NCBI GenBank assembly: GCA_964408435.1
Contig: CAYOZL010000001.1
Span: 1-64,000 of the forward strand
Direction of reading: 5' to 3'
Length of the DNA stretch: 64,000 bases
DNA from: CAYOZL01 sp964408435
GTDB taxonomy: Bacteria > Bdellovibrionota_C > UBA2361 > SZUA-149 > CAYOZL01
Position 1 is the stretch's first letter. The number at the start of each line of letters is the position of its first letter. Shown piece by piece: positions 51,870-60,539 of this stretch. A model generated the notes under the pieces. It had not been told where the DNA came from and searched no databases. It saw only the letters and a list, made by a program, of their open reading frames with translations. The position numbers and the translations under genes were made by a program.

Positions 51870-53672
51870 CTACTTCCTCTGATTAGACGCCAACGCCTTT
51901 TTCCTTAAGCGCACACTCTCAGGAGTAACCTCTACTAATTCATCATCGCGAATAAAATCAATTGCGCGTTCTAAGTTAGGCCTAACCACTGGAGTTAAAA
52001 TTACATTTTCATCTTTTCCAGATGCTCTCATGTTAGAAAGCTTTTTTTCCTTACAAACATTTATATTTAGATCACTTGCTAAGTTATGCTCACCTACAAC
52101 CATTCCCTCGTAAACTACATCCCCTGGTTTTACAAAGAACTTGCCTCTATCTTCTAAATGAAAAATTGCATAAGGAATTACCTTTCCGTTTCTATCAGCA
52201 ACTAATGAGCCAGTACTTCTTTCTTTAAAGTCCCCTCTATAAGCCTCGTAACCTTCAAGATAAGAACTCATTATTCCAGTTCCTTTTGTATCTGTTAAGA
52301 ATCTGCTTCTATATCCAATTAATGCGCGAGAGGGCACAGAGAATTCTAATCTAGATCTATCCCCTGAATTAACCATATTAGTCATTCTTCCTTTTTTAGA
52401 AGAAAGCTTTTCGGTTATTGCTCCTACAGATTCTTCAGGACAATCAATAAATACTTTTTCAATTGGTTCGTGTTTTTGACCATCTACTTCTTTGTATAGA
52501 ATCTTTGGTCTACCTACTGCTAGTTCAAAGCCCTCTCTTCTCATGGTTTCAACTAAAATCGCTAGTTGCAACTCCCCTCTACCTTTAACTACAAATGCAT
52601 CACCTTCAGGAGAATCTTCAACTTGAAGTGCAACATTAAATAGAGTTTCTTTTTTTAAACGCTCGCCTATTCTTTGACTTTGAACATACTTTCCTTCTTT
52701 ACCAGAAAGTGGTGAAGAATTAGCATAGAATGTCATTGCAATTGTTGGCTCATCTACCTTAATTCTTTCTAAGGCTACTGGGCTGTCTTTACTACAAATA
52801 GTATCCCCAATTTCAACTTCTTCTAGACCTGCTAAAACAACAATCTCTCCTGGCTCTGCATTATCTAGCTCTACTAAATCATTACCTTGATAAGTCTGAA
52901 CTTTAACTACCCTTAGAGCTTTTACTTTATCTTCTTTATCAATTCTAACTAAGCTTTCTTTAGACTTAACACTACCGTTAACAACTTTTCCAATCGCTAA
53001 ACGACCAAGATACTCAGAGTAATCTAAATTAGAAACCATCATTTGAAATGGAGCTTCATCATCGTAGCTTGGACCAGGAATTTTTTCTAAAATATTATCG
53101 AATAAAAATGTAAGGTCTTCTTTTTTATCTTCTAGTGAAGGCTGTGCAATACCATCTCTTCCAATTGCATAAACTACAGGAAATTCAATTTGCTGATCGT
53201 TTGCATCTAGTTCAATAAATAAGTCATATATTTCATTTAAGACTTCTTGAGCTCTAGAATCACTACGATCGATCTTATTTAAACAGACTATTATACTTAA
53301 GCCTGCTTGAAGTGATTTTTGTAAAACGAATCTAGTTTGAGGAAGTGGCCCCTCTGCGGAATCTACTAAAAGAACTACTCCGTCTACCATCATTAATGCT
53401 CTTTCAACTTCTCCGCCAAAATCTGCGTGCCCAGGGGTATCTAGAATATTAATCTTAACGTCTTTCCAAGAGACCGCACAGTTTTTTGCTGTAATAGTAA
53501 TGCCTCTTTCCTTTTCAAGGTCCATACTATCCATTAAACGCTCTTCTACATTAGCTCCTTCTCTAAATACTCCGCTTTGCTTAAACATGGCATCTACTAA
53601 AGTAGTCTTACCGTGATCAACGTGAGCGATGATCGCTATATTTCTTATATTTTCGTTTATTTTCTGTGCCAT
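51870..53672 (-). CDS. typA: Translational GTPase TypA/BipA
   Basis: TypA is a ribosome-associated GTPase of the EF-G class, involved in 50S assembly and stress adaptation. The 600-residue length is standard. G1 is IAHVDHGKTTLVDAM, G2 is in KERGITITAKN, G3 is LDTPGHADFGGEVERAL, G4 is VCLNKIDRSD. The middle beta-barrel and C-terminal domains appear in order: VGRPKILYKEVDG, PEESVGAITEKLSSKKGRM and the BipA-specific C-terminal NVCKEKKLSNMRASGKDENVIL. It stands alone on the minus strand, divergent from the PEP-CTERM genes. Confidence 0.97.
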   Translation of the reverse strand: MAQKINENIRNIAIIAHVDHGKTTLVDAMFKQSGVFREGANVEERLMDSMDLEKERGITITAKNCAVSWKDVKINILDTPGHADFGGEVERALMMVDGVVLLVDSAEGPLPQTRFVLQKSLQAGLSIIVCLNKIDRSDSRAQEVLNEIYDLFIELDANDQQIEFPVVYAIGRDGIAQPSLEDKKEDLTFLFDNILEKIPGPSYDDEAPFQMMVSNLDYSEYLGRLAIGKVVNGSVKSKESLVRIDKEDKVKALRVVKVQTYQGNDLVELDNAEPGEIVVLAGLEEVEIGDTICSKDSPVALERIKVDEPTIAMTFYANSSPLSGKEGKYVQSQRIGERLKKETLFNVALQVEDSPEGDAFVVKGRGELQLAILVETMRREGFELAVGRPKILYKEVDGQKHEPIEKVFIDCPEESVGAITEKLSSKKGRMTNMVNSGDRSRLEFSVPSRALIGYRSRFLTDTKGTGIMSSYLEGYEAYRGDFKERSTGSLVADRNGKVIPYAIFHLEDRGKFFVKPGDVVYEGMVVGEHNLASDLNINVCKEKKLSNMRASGKDENVILTPVVRPNLERAIDFIRDDELVEVTPESVRLRKKALASNQRK

Positions 53673-54106
53673 AGTTTAATGTTTTATTTTGACTTTGTTA
53701 ATTTTACTTAGTTTTTTAAGCTGCTTACACAGCTGATTTCACCAAATATCAACCTAAGTTAACTCTATTGGCACTTCCGACTGCATTCGACAATATGTAT
53801 TCAGTCACTAGTTAAGCTATTATGACTCAATATATAGTTGTCTAACTATCTGATTATTCAAATTATAGCTAGTGCATATTACTATAGAGAATCAAGGCAT
53901 ACCGACAAGCTAAAAACTAAACTAAATCAGCTAAATAGATCTAATATGGACAGCTACGATCAGCTAATTACAGGCAAAGCTCATGTATTAAAAAAATATT
54001 GAAGCAAAAGGTAAAAAAAACCTGACTTTTTTTATGTAGGATGATGCGAATTACTCACTTCATTCCATAATAGACATGTAAACATAAAATGGAGTTGTAA
54101 AAAATT
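53673..54106. other. Intergenic region upstream of typA and the PEP-CTERM genes
   Basis: The 434 bases hold the divergent promoters of typA and of the first PEP-CTERM gene. A CAGCTA word occurs three times at about 53926-53968. A weak stem AGGT-A7-ACCT with a T-run at about 54009-54036 is possible but short. No gene is supported. ATGGAG lies 10 bases before the ATG at 54107. Confidence 0.5.
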
Positions 54107-54796
54107 ATGAAAGGAATTTTAAAAGTTTTAAAAACAATCGCAGTAGCTGGTCTTGCGTCTGTAGTAGTTACTACTAGTGCACAAGCTGCAACTTTTGATT
54201 TTGGGCAAAGTTCTCTTGCTGTTTTCTTTGATGAAGACGGAGACAACAATGATGAATTAATCTTTGGTGCTTATCGTGATGCCAGAACTACTGGAACATT
54301 AACATTTGACGATGTTCTTAACACAGCATTTATAACAATTACTGGTAGTGGAACTACTAATAGCTTACCAGGTGGAGCAGAGTTAAATGAATCTGACTTT
54401 ACTTTTACTCTATCTATTGACGATGTAGTAGAGAATGCAGCTGGAGATTTAGTTACTACTGATGCTACAAATGGTACTGGTTCTATTAATATTGACAACC
54501 TAAACGGTGACTCAGTTTCTTTAAATGTTGAAACACATATGTTCCTAGGAGACGCAGCTGGATTATTAGTTTTAGATCTAGTTTCAGACTTAGGTGTTTC
54601 ATCTGCAGGTTGGTTCAATGTTTCTGGTGACGTGCTAGTTAACGGAGCGGTATCTAATCTGTTTGCAAATGTAGGTGGAGACTATGGTCTTAACTTCGGT
54701 GCAGAAAGAGCAGAAGTTATGCCTGAGCCAGCAACGGCTTTATTATTAGGATTTGGAGCTCTAGGTGGAGCTATTAAAAGACGTAAGTCTGCTTAA
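54107..54796 (+). CDS. PEP-CTERM protein 1
   Basis: The 229-residue exported protein has a Sec signal (MKGILKVLKTIAVAGLASVVVTTSAQA) and a mature beta-rich part starting ATFDFGQSS. The C-terminus EVMPEPATALLLGFGALGGAIKRRKSA is a PEP-CTERM sorting signal: the PEP motif, a hydrophobic stretch and a basic tail, cleaved by an exosortase. Such proteins lie on or near the outside of bacteria that make exopolysaccharide. The exosortase is not in the window. Sequence similarity to the next two genes is strong over the whole length. A good terminator follows. Confidence 0.9.
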   Translation: MKGILKVLKTIAVAGLASVVVTTSAQAATFDFGQSSLAVFFDEDGDNNDELIFGAYRDARTTGTLTFDDVLNTAFITITGSGTTNSLPGGAELNESDFTFTLSIDDVVENAAGDLVTTDATNGTGSINIDNLNGDSVSLNVETHMFLGDAAGLLVLDLVSDLGVSSAGWFNVSGDVLVNGAVSNLFANVGGDYGLNFGAERAEVMPEPATALLLGFGALGGAIKRRKSA

Positions 54797-54820
54797 TTAG
54801 TCCTAAACATAATACATTAA

Positions 54821-54850
54821 AAGCGACGGTTTATAACCGTCGCTTTTTTT
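54821..54850 (+). terminator. Terminator of PEP-CTERM gene 1
   Basis: AAGCGACGGTT (54821-54831) pairs perfectly with AACCGTCGCTT (54835-54845), loop TAT, followed by T(7). Confidence 0.95.
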
Positions 54851-54953
54851 TGTTGTCAGATCTAATTTTTCATTATATTAACCTTATATACTTCAAACAG
54901 CTTAAACTATGAGAATAATAACAACTAAGAATTACAACACTATAGGGGATTTC

Positions 54954-55709
54954 ATGAAGAATAAATCAATGTGCATTCTACACAGCGCAAAACTTGTAAC
55001 ACACTCTAGTATCAAAACTCTACTATGTGCTTCAGCTATTCTATTTTGCTTTTGCTCTAAGGCTAACGCTGCAACATTTATTTTGGATTTTGGATCTAGT
55101 GGCGCCTTTATAGCATTTGACCCTGCTACTGGCAGTGATTTTCATTTTGGCTCCGTAGCTACTCTTTCATCTTCTACTTTAACATATAATGATGTAGCAC
55201 AGACTGCTGCAGTCAACATTACTGGGTTTGGAGACGTTGTTGATACTTCTACTGGTGCGGTAATATTCAGTGGCTCAACATTTAGCGTCGACCTGAATTA
55301 TGCTGGAGTAACAGGTAATATCACTACCCCAGACCTACAAAATTCTATTAATGGCACTGGCACATTTAACATCTCAAACATCGGTAATGTTGATGGTATA
55401 GCTGGAGATGATTCTGTTTCTGGACAACTAACAACCCATCTTCAGCTAGGAACGGCAATCAATAACATCTTAGCACTTGTAACTGGTCAAGGCATTACAA
55501 ACGCTGCTTGGTTTAGCGCAACAGGCGATATCTTAGTTAATGGCACTGAATCAAATGCACTATTTAATGCTATTGGCGGTGATAATGACCTCAATTTTGG
55601 AACCGAAAGAGCAGTTATTGACCCAGCTGAGGTTCCTGAACCAGCTACTATCCTACTTCTTGGATTAGGAGCACTTGGAGGAGCAATTAAGAAGAAGAAA
55701 TCTTCATAA
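54954..55709 (+). CDS. PEP-CTERM protein 2
   Basis: The product of 251 residues is the second tandem paralogue. The start ATG 54954 gives MKNKSMCILHSAKLVTHSS, a longer signal region with a Sec segment ending SKANA; an earlier ATG at 54909 lacks support. AGGGGAT lies 5 bases upstream of ATG 54954. The mature part starts ATFILDFGSSGAFIAF; NGTESNALFNAIGGDNDLNFGTERA matches the sister genes. The end PAEVPEPATILLLGLGALGGAIKKKKSS is a PEP-CTERM signal. Confidence 0.9.
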   Translation: MKNKSMCILHSAKLVTHSSIKTLLCASAILFCFCSKANAATFILDFGSSGAFIAFDPATGSDFHFGSVATLSSSTLTYNDVAQTAAVNITGFGDVVDTSTGAVIFSGSTFSVDLNYAGVTGNITTPDLQNSINGTGTFNISNIGNVDGIAGDDSVSGQLTTHLQLGTAINNILALVTGQGITNAAWFSATGDILVNGTESNALFNAIGGDNDLNFGTERAVIDPAEVPEPATILLLGLGALGGAIKKKKSS

Positions 55710-55735
55710 GAATGGTCTTAATTATAATTATTTTA

Positions 55736-55763
55736 TCCAGAGGGTGTAATTAAGCTCTCTGGA
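55736..55763 (+). terminator. Weak terminator-like hairpin after PEP-CTERM gene 2
   Basis: TCCAGAG (55736-55742) pairs with CTCTGGA (55757-55763), with a 14-base loop and no T-run. Confidence 0.4.
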
Positions 55764-55911
55764 CAACCTGCCTAACAGTTTAAAATAACTCACTTAATAC
55801 TGATAGTGTAAAAAACACTCTCTCTTCATTTGACTTATACTTAGTAATTGCGTATTAAATTCTCAGCAAGAGGTTTACCTCTTTTAAGTAGTAAATAATA
55901 GGAGTTTTAAA

Positions 55912-56580
55912 ATGAAGAAATTATTATTAGCAGCCCTGTTTTTAGTTATACCTAATGCTCAGGCTACAACATTCACTTATGACTTTGGTCTTAATGGTAT
56001 TTCAATAGCGTTCATCGCTGATTCAGGATTGGCTTATCACTTTGGAAGTGAAAGCGCATTATCAACTTCAAGTTTCGTTTTTGATGACGTAGCTCAAACA
56101 GCTGTTGTTACAGCATCTGGTTTTGGAGATGTTGTTAACACTGATACAGGAGCAGTAATTACAACTGGAACAGCTTTTACTTATAGCGTTAACTATACTG
56201 GTGTAACAGGTGACCCATTAGCACCAAATTTAGAAACAGCTACAAATGGTATAGGTTCATACACAATTAACAATGTAGGGAACATCGATGGAATTGCAGG
56301 AGATGATTCTGTTTCTGGCCAAGTACAAATTCGTACTATTACTGGTAATACTATTTTAGCACAGACTCCAACACAAGGAATTCAACATGCTGTATGGTAT
56401 GATGGAATAGGAGATATCCTAGTAAATGGTTCTGAAGCAAACGCATTATTTAATGCTGTTGGTGGAGATAACAACCTTGCTTTCGGTACTCTTCAAGCAG
56501 AAGTTCCGGAGCCTATGACTGCGGCATTGCTTGGACTAGGTATGCTAGGTGGAGCAATCAGAAGAAAGAAATCTCAATAG
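55912..56580 (+). CDS. PEP-CTERM protein 3
   Basis: The 222-residue third paralogue has a short signal (MKKLLLAALFLVIPNAQA). The mature part starts TTFTYDFGLNGISIAF and ends QAEVPEPMTAALLGLGMLGGAIRRKKSQ. It shares NGSEANALFNAVGGDNNLAFGT with gene 2. AGGAG lies 8 bases before the ATG. The tandem likely arose by local duplication; genes 2 and 3 are closer to each other than to gene 1 by eye. Confidence 0.9.
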   Translation: MKKLLLAALFLVIPNAQATTFTYDFGLNGISIAFIADSGLAYHFGSESALSTSSFVFDDVAQTAVVTASGFGDVVNTDTGAVITTGTAFTYSVNYTGVTGDPLAPNLETATNGIGSYTINNVGNIDGIAGDDSVSGQVQIRTITGNTILAQTPTQGIQHAVWYDGIGDILVNGSEANALFNAVGGDNNLAFGTLQAEVPEPMTAALLGLGMLGGAIRRKKSQ

Positions 56581-56622
56581 TTCTTAGTTTACACTAAGTT
56601 TACTGAAGTTTTACTACTTTTT

Positions 56623-56647
56623 AAAGGCAGCTTTTAAGCTGCCTTTT
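56623..56647. terminator. Bidirectional terminator between convergent genes
   Basis: AAAGGCAGC (56623-56631) pairs with GCTGCCTTT (56638-56646), loop TTTTAA, with a T-run on the plus strand and an A-run in front that gives a T-run on the minus strand. It serves PEP-CTERM gene 3 and perhaps the oxidoreductase at 56668. Confidence 0.9.
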
Positions 56648-56667
56648 TTTATTCCCCCAGCTTTTTC

Positions 56668-57957
56668 CTAATGCGCTTCGCTAAGCATCATTTTAGCAAC
56701 TCTCCTGCCATACTTAACAGCATAGTTAGTACCTCTATCCTCAGGGTAAATTTGAGCCATAGTACAAAGCCAAAGATTTTCAATTGGTGTTTTAAACTCA
56801 GGGATTAATTTAGAATAATGCTTTGTGACTAAAGGCTGACTGTATTCAGCTTTCCATAAAAATACTTTTTCAACCCAAGAACGTTCAAAATCAGGAAAAA
56901 TCTTTTTTAAATGAGGGAATGCATACTCAAAAAACTGCTCTTCATTCATACTAAATAAATCTTCACTCACTGGTAAATACTTAGATAAGTAAGCAATATG
57001 AGAATTATCATACTTGCTCTTATCATCAATATTAGTGTGTTCAATCACTCCTACAAATGGGAATGATGGCTCAGCAACATTTAGCCAATAAGAGTCAGAG
57101 AGACTTCTATTTAGTTTTAATATTAAACAGGTATTTCCTAAAAATTTAATCTGAGAAATCTTTTCTACATATTCATTAGGTAGATTTTTAACTATTTTTG
57201 AAAATACTGGCAGAGGAGTTGTTACTAATACTTGCTCGTATTGCTCTTTGAGCTCTCCTACTTGAACCGTAGTGCCACTCACATTAGCCTCAGTGCTCTT
57301 TTTAATCTCAACACCAAGCTCTAATAACGCTTGTTCAATACTATCAACAAGTGACCCAAAACCGCCTTCATAATAAACTAACTTTTCTTCCCCTGCCCCT
57401 TTTCTACTAGAGCCTCTAAGCTTTAACTTATTCCAAAACCAAACAGCTGAAATCTCCTTCCAAGCACTTCCAAATTTACCTTGAAGCATCGGTGCCCAAA
57501 CTACATCAAAACTTTTCAGCCCAGCTATGCTCTTTATCCACTCACTTGCCGTTATATTCTCTAATTTGTCCCAGTTATTAAGCTTTCTAGCATACAAGGC
57601 CATCAAGCCAGTTCTAATTCTGTCGATTAGAGGAATAGGAGTAAAGCTTAGTAAATCCCAAGGAGAGGAGAGTCTAAAAATTGAATTAGCAAAATAAAAG
57701 CCTGAATTAGATGGGCAAAGTTTTAAATTTTTTGATAATCCAAGCTCTTTAATAAAATCAAGAATATCTAAATCAGAGGAGAACCAATGATGATAAAATT
57801 TTTCTAACCTAACACCAGGTGCGATTTCAAAAGCACCGCCTAAGCCTCCAAGCTCAGAGTCTTTTTCATAGATTACAACTTTTTTACCCGACTTAGCCAG
57901 CTCATAAGCTGCAGCTAAACCAGTATACCCGCCGCCAATAACTGCTACTTTATTCAC
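56668..57957 (-). CDS. FAD-dependent NAD(P)-binding oxidoreductase
   Basis: The 429-residue enzyme has an N-terminal dinucleotide-binding fold: VAVIGGGYTGLAAAYELAKSGKKVVIYEKDSELGGLGG, with the second glycine cluster and acid for FAD. It resembles protoporphyrinogen oxidase and amine-oxidase-like flavoproteins, and the YPEDRGTNYAVKYGRRVAKMM tail is the FAD-closing element common to them. It overlaps the glycosyltransferase stop by 8 bases, as in the glycan-linked flavoprotein pair seen in many genomes. A role in lipid-linked sugar modification is plausible; the substrate is unknown. Confidence 0.82.
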   Translation of the reverse strand: MNKVAVIGGGYTGLAAAYELAKSGKKVVIYEKDSELGGLGGAFEIAPGVRLEKFYHHWFSSDLDILDFIKELGLSKNLKLCPSNSGFYFANSIFRLSSPWDLLSFTPIPLIDRIRTGLMALYARKLNNWDKLENITASEWIKSIAGLKSFDVVWAPMLQGKFGSAWKEISAVWFWNKLKLRGSSRKGAGEEKLVYYEGGFGSLVDSIEQALLELGVEIKKSTEANVSGTTVQVGELKEQYEQVLVTTPLPVFSKIVKNLPNEYVEKISQIKFLGNTCLILKLNRSLSDSYWLNVAEPSFPFVGVIEHTNIDDKSKYDNSHIAYLSKYLPVSEDLFSMNEEQFFEYAFPHLKKIFPDFERSWVEKVFLWKAEYSQPLVTKHYSKLIPEFKTPIENLWLCTMAQIYPEDRGTNYAVKYGRRVAKMMLSEAH

Positions 57958-59020
57958 TGTCTGTTTTTAGTTTCTTATTCTTAATTGTTTTTTTAGTTCC
58001 CTTACTAACTTGACCGCTAGCCTTACTCTCTAGTTTCTTCTTTCTACTTTTCTTCTCTCGTCTAATCTTTTTTAACCCAATCGTATTAGAAAGATAATAA
58101 AGTGGTCTACCTTTTACTTCTTCGTAAATCCTTCCTAAATACTCCCCTATTACACCAAGTACAATTAACTGCACTCCACCTAACAATAAGATTGTGGCCA
58201 TTAAAGAAGTATAACCAGGAAAGTTAATTCCAAGAATTTTTAAAATTATAACTACACCGATATAAAGGAATGCAAAAATTGATAATAAAAAGCCTAATAA
58301 CGAAGCTAAACGAAGCGGTGCGTAAGAAAAAGATGTAATTGCATCAATTGCTAGTAACAATGATTTCTTAAAAGGATACTTAGTCTGTCCTGCTGCTCTT
58401 TTAGGCCTATCGTAATACACAGGACATTGGTTAAAACCAATCCAAGACACCATTCCACGAACGAATCTCTGTCTCTCTCTCAGTTCTCTAAAAGCAATTA
58501 GAGCTCTCTTGTCCATTAATCTAAAGTCCCCTGTATCTTGAGGGATACTCATACCCGAGAGCAATGTCATAGTTCTATAGAACCAATAAGCAAAAAACTT
58601 TTTAGACGGTGAATCTCCATCTCTTTTTTTTCTTACGCCATAAACAACATCATAACCTTCTTGCCATTTATCTATCATTTCAGGAATAACACTTGGTGGA
58701 TCTTGTAAATCAGCATCCATAATAGCAACAACTTGACCTTCAGCTTGATCTAGCCCAGAAGTTAAAGCAATCTGATGTCCATAATTCCTAGAAAGCCTAA
58801 TCCCTTTAAAACGAGAATCAGAAGCATTAAGTTTCGAAATCAAACCCCAAGTTTCATCACTACTACCATCATCAACCAAAATCACATCAAACTCTATATC
58901 TAGCTTTTCTAAAACCTCTAAAAGCCCAGCATGTAATTTAGGTAAAACTTCCTGCTCATTAAAACAAGGAACCACTACAGAAATAGTCTTAGGTTTATTC
59001 GTTCTCTTCGTCAAATTCAT
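57950..59020 (-). CDS. Membrane-anchored GT2 glycosyltransferase, GtrB/ArnC type
   Basis: The 356-residue enzyme transfers sugar to polyprenyl phosphate. The catalytic domain has SVVVPCFNEQEVLPKLHAGL, VILVDDGSSDETW, RNYGHQIALTSGLDQAEG and IMDADLQDPP. Two membrane segments follow at about 238-260 and 268-295 (LLGGVQLIVLGVIGEYLGRIY), as in GtrB, then a lysine-rich tail of about 55 residues, longer than usual. The neighbouring flavoprotein gene overlaps it. It probably supplies a lipid-linked sugar for a surface glycan. Confidence 0.92.
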   Translation of the reverse strand: MNLTKRTNKPKTISVVVPCFNEQEVLPKLHAGLLEVLEKLDIEFDVILVDDGSSDETWGLISKLNASDSRFKGIRLSRNYGHQIALTSGLDQAEGQVVAIMDADLQDPPSVIPEMIDKWQEGYDVVYGVRKKRDGDSPSKKFFAYWFYRTMTLLSGMSIPQDTGDFRLMDKRALIAFRELRERQRFVRGMVSWIGFNQCPVYYDRPKRAAGQTKYPFKKSLLLAIDAITSFSYAPLRLASLLGFLLSIFAFLYIGVVIILKILGINFPGYTSLMATILLLGGVQLIVLGVIGEYLGRIYEEVKGRPLYYLSNTIGLKKIRREKKSRKKKLESKASGQVSKGTKKTIKNKKLKTDSE

Positions 59021-59157
59021 ACATAATCTTATAGCTCAAATCCAAAACCCTAACCAGACCCCCCCCACTCTAGAACCGCCCAAAAACCCCTAATCCTACA
59101 ACACTCCTCAAATAAATCACTTTGGAATAGTTCTAGCTTATATTTTTCCAAGCTCCC

Positions 59158-59208
59158 CACATAGGTGACTGTCACCAAATAGGCCTTTTAGTGACAGTCA
59201 CCTATGTG
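59158..59208. repeat. Perfect 18-bp palindrome (AGGTGACTGTCACC family) beside the glycerate kinase stop
   Basis: CACATAGGTGACTGTCAC (59158-59175) pairs perfectly with GTGACAGTCACCTATGTG (59191-59208), loop 15 bases. It starts immediately after the glycerate kinase stop on the minus strand, so it may be its transcript end. GTGACTGTCAC-type palindromes are known in several environmental genomes near IS200/REP-like transposases; this is a family analogy. Confidence 0.75.
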
Positions 59209-59209
59209 A

Positions 59210-60487
59210 TTATTTTCTAAGTATCATCCAGATATCACAGACATTTGTTCCAGTAAGGCCTGTTTTTAAATGGGCTGAAATATCTTTGAGGACTGAATAC
59301 TCGCTTCCTGTATCTAGCCTTGCTTCTAATCCAGTTTCTTTATATCTACTGTTTTTAAAGGCTGTTACTTGCTCCGCTGAAATCATTGCTCCTGCAACAT
59401 CTGTAGGACCATCTTCTCCGTCTGTTCCGAATGCACAAATTAGATAATCTTCAAACGAGTCTCCTGATTTCCATAGCTCTAAAAAAGCAGAAAGAGCTAT
59501 TCTTTGTGCGCGACCGCCTTTACTTTCCTCTCCGAAGTTATCAATATTTACTGTTGTCTCTCCACCAAAAACAAAAGCTGTTTTTTTAGGCATCTCTCTA
59601 TTCTCTAGAAATAACTTTTCACCAACTTCTCTTGCCTTCCCTGTGAAAGCAGAGCCTTTATTAACTGCTGTATATCCTTCAGATTCTAGATAAGTGCATA
59701 CTGCTTGCACTGCCATTTTATTATTGCCAATAATTTTATGTTCTATTTTTTGTTTTGTTTTTTTACTCTCATTACATACAACTGGATTGGCTTCGATGTA
59801 TTTATAAACACTGCTTTTATTCTCTAGTCCTCTTTTTTTAATAATTTCAAAAGTCTGTTTTGCACTAAAAGTATTCTTTGCCCATGGGCCTGAAGCGATT
59901 GAGTCTAAGGAGTCTCCAACTACATCTGAAAGCACCCAAGCAAGTACTGTTCCAGCATTTGTATGCTTAGACATTTTACTGCCTTTAACTTCTGAGCAGG
60001 CTTTACGCATTGCATTTACTTCTAGGATGCTTGCTCCATTTTTTTGCATTGTTTTTACTGCTTTGTTTAAATCCTCAATGCTAATACTAGCGCAAAGTTG
60101 TTCTCTAGTAGCAGAACCTCCACCTGAGATTAAATCGATTAAAAGATCATTTGGGCCTAAGTCTTTAATTAATTCTAACTGTATACTAGTTGCTTTAATT
60201 ACTTTTTGAGTAAGAGCATTTTTTCCTTCAGGTCTAACTTTTGCAATTTCTATTATTTTACAATCTGGCTGTTCTCCTTCTGGGGCATTAACTAAACCAG
60301 TAAAATTTTCTATTTGATTAATATCTTCTGCTAGACCTTGCTCAAAACCTAAAGCCATTAAACCAGCTGCTTTGCCTGTGCCGATAACTACAATTTTATT
60401 CATGCTATCTAAGCTATATGAATAATCACCAAAACAGATAGAATTATCTGTTTTGCGAATCATACTTTTTACTAAGTCATTTGGCAT
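59210..60487 (-). CDS. Glycerate 2-kinase, MOFRL family
   Basis: This kinase phosphorylates glycerate, giving 2-phosphoglycerate. Family blocks: VIGTGKAAGLMALG, LISGGGSATREQL, NAMRKACSEVKGSKMSK, LSDVVGDSLDSIASGPW, FVFGGETTVNI and FGTDGEDGPTDVAGA in the C-terminal MOFRL part. The annotated ATG at 60487 gives a shorter N-terminus than usual; the upstream codons FTEIANLSFKAAINAV look like the missing N-terminal helix but contain no canonical start, so a rare start (such as ATT at about 60535) is possible. The neighbouring act genes end right before it. Confidence 0.9.
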   Translation of the reverse strand: MPNDLVKSMIRKTDNSICFGDYSYSLDSMNKIVVIGTGKAAGLMALGFEQGLAEDINQIENFTGLVNAPEGEQPDCKIIEIAKVRPEGKNALTQKVIKATSIQLELIKDLGPNDLLIDLISGGGSATREQLCASISIEDLNKAVKTMQKNGASILEVNAMRKACSEVKGSKMSKHTNAGTVLAWVLSDVVGDSLDSIASGPWAKNTFSAKQTFEIIKKRGLENKSSVYKYIEANPVVCNESKKTKQKIEHKIIGNNKMAVQAVCTYLESEGYTAVNKGSAFTGKAREVGEKLFLENREMPKKTAFVFGGETTVNIDNFGEESKGGRAQRIALSAFLELWKSGDSFEDYLICAFGTDGEDGPTDVAGAMISAEQVTAFKNSRYKETGLEARLDTGSEYSVLKDISAHLKTGLTGTNVCDIWMILRK

Positions 60488-60539
60488 TACTGCATTTATT
60501 GCAGCTTTAAATGAAAGATTTGCTATTTCAGTAAATTTC

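Noticed and set aside
54009..54036. A terminator-like stem before PEP-CTERM gene 1
   Set aside because: Only four base pairs (AGGT/ACCT) around an A-run; too weak to claim.
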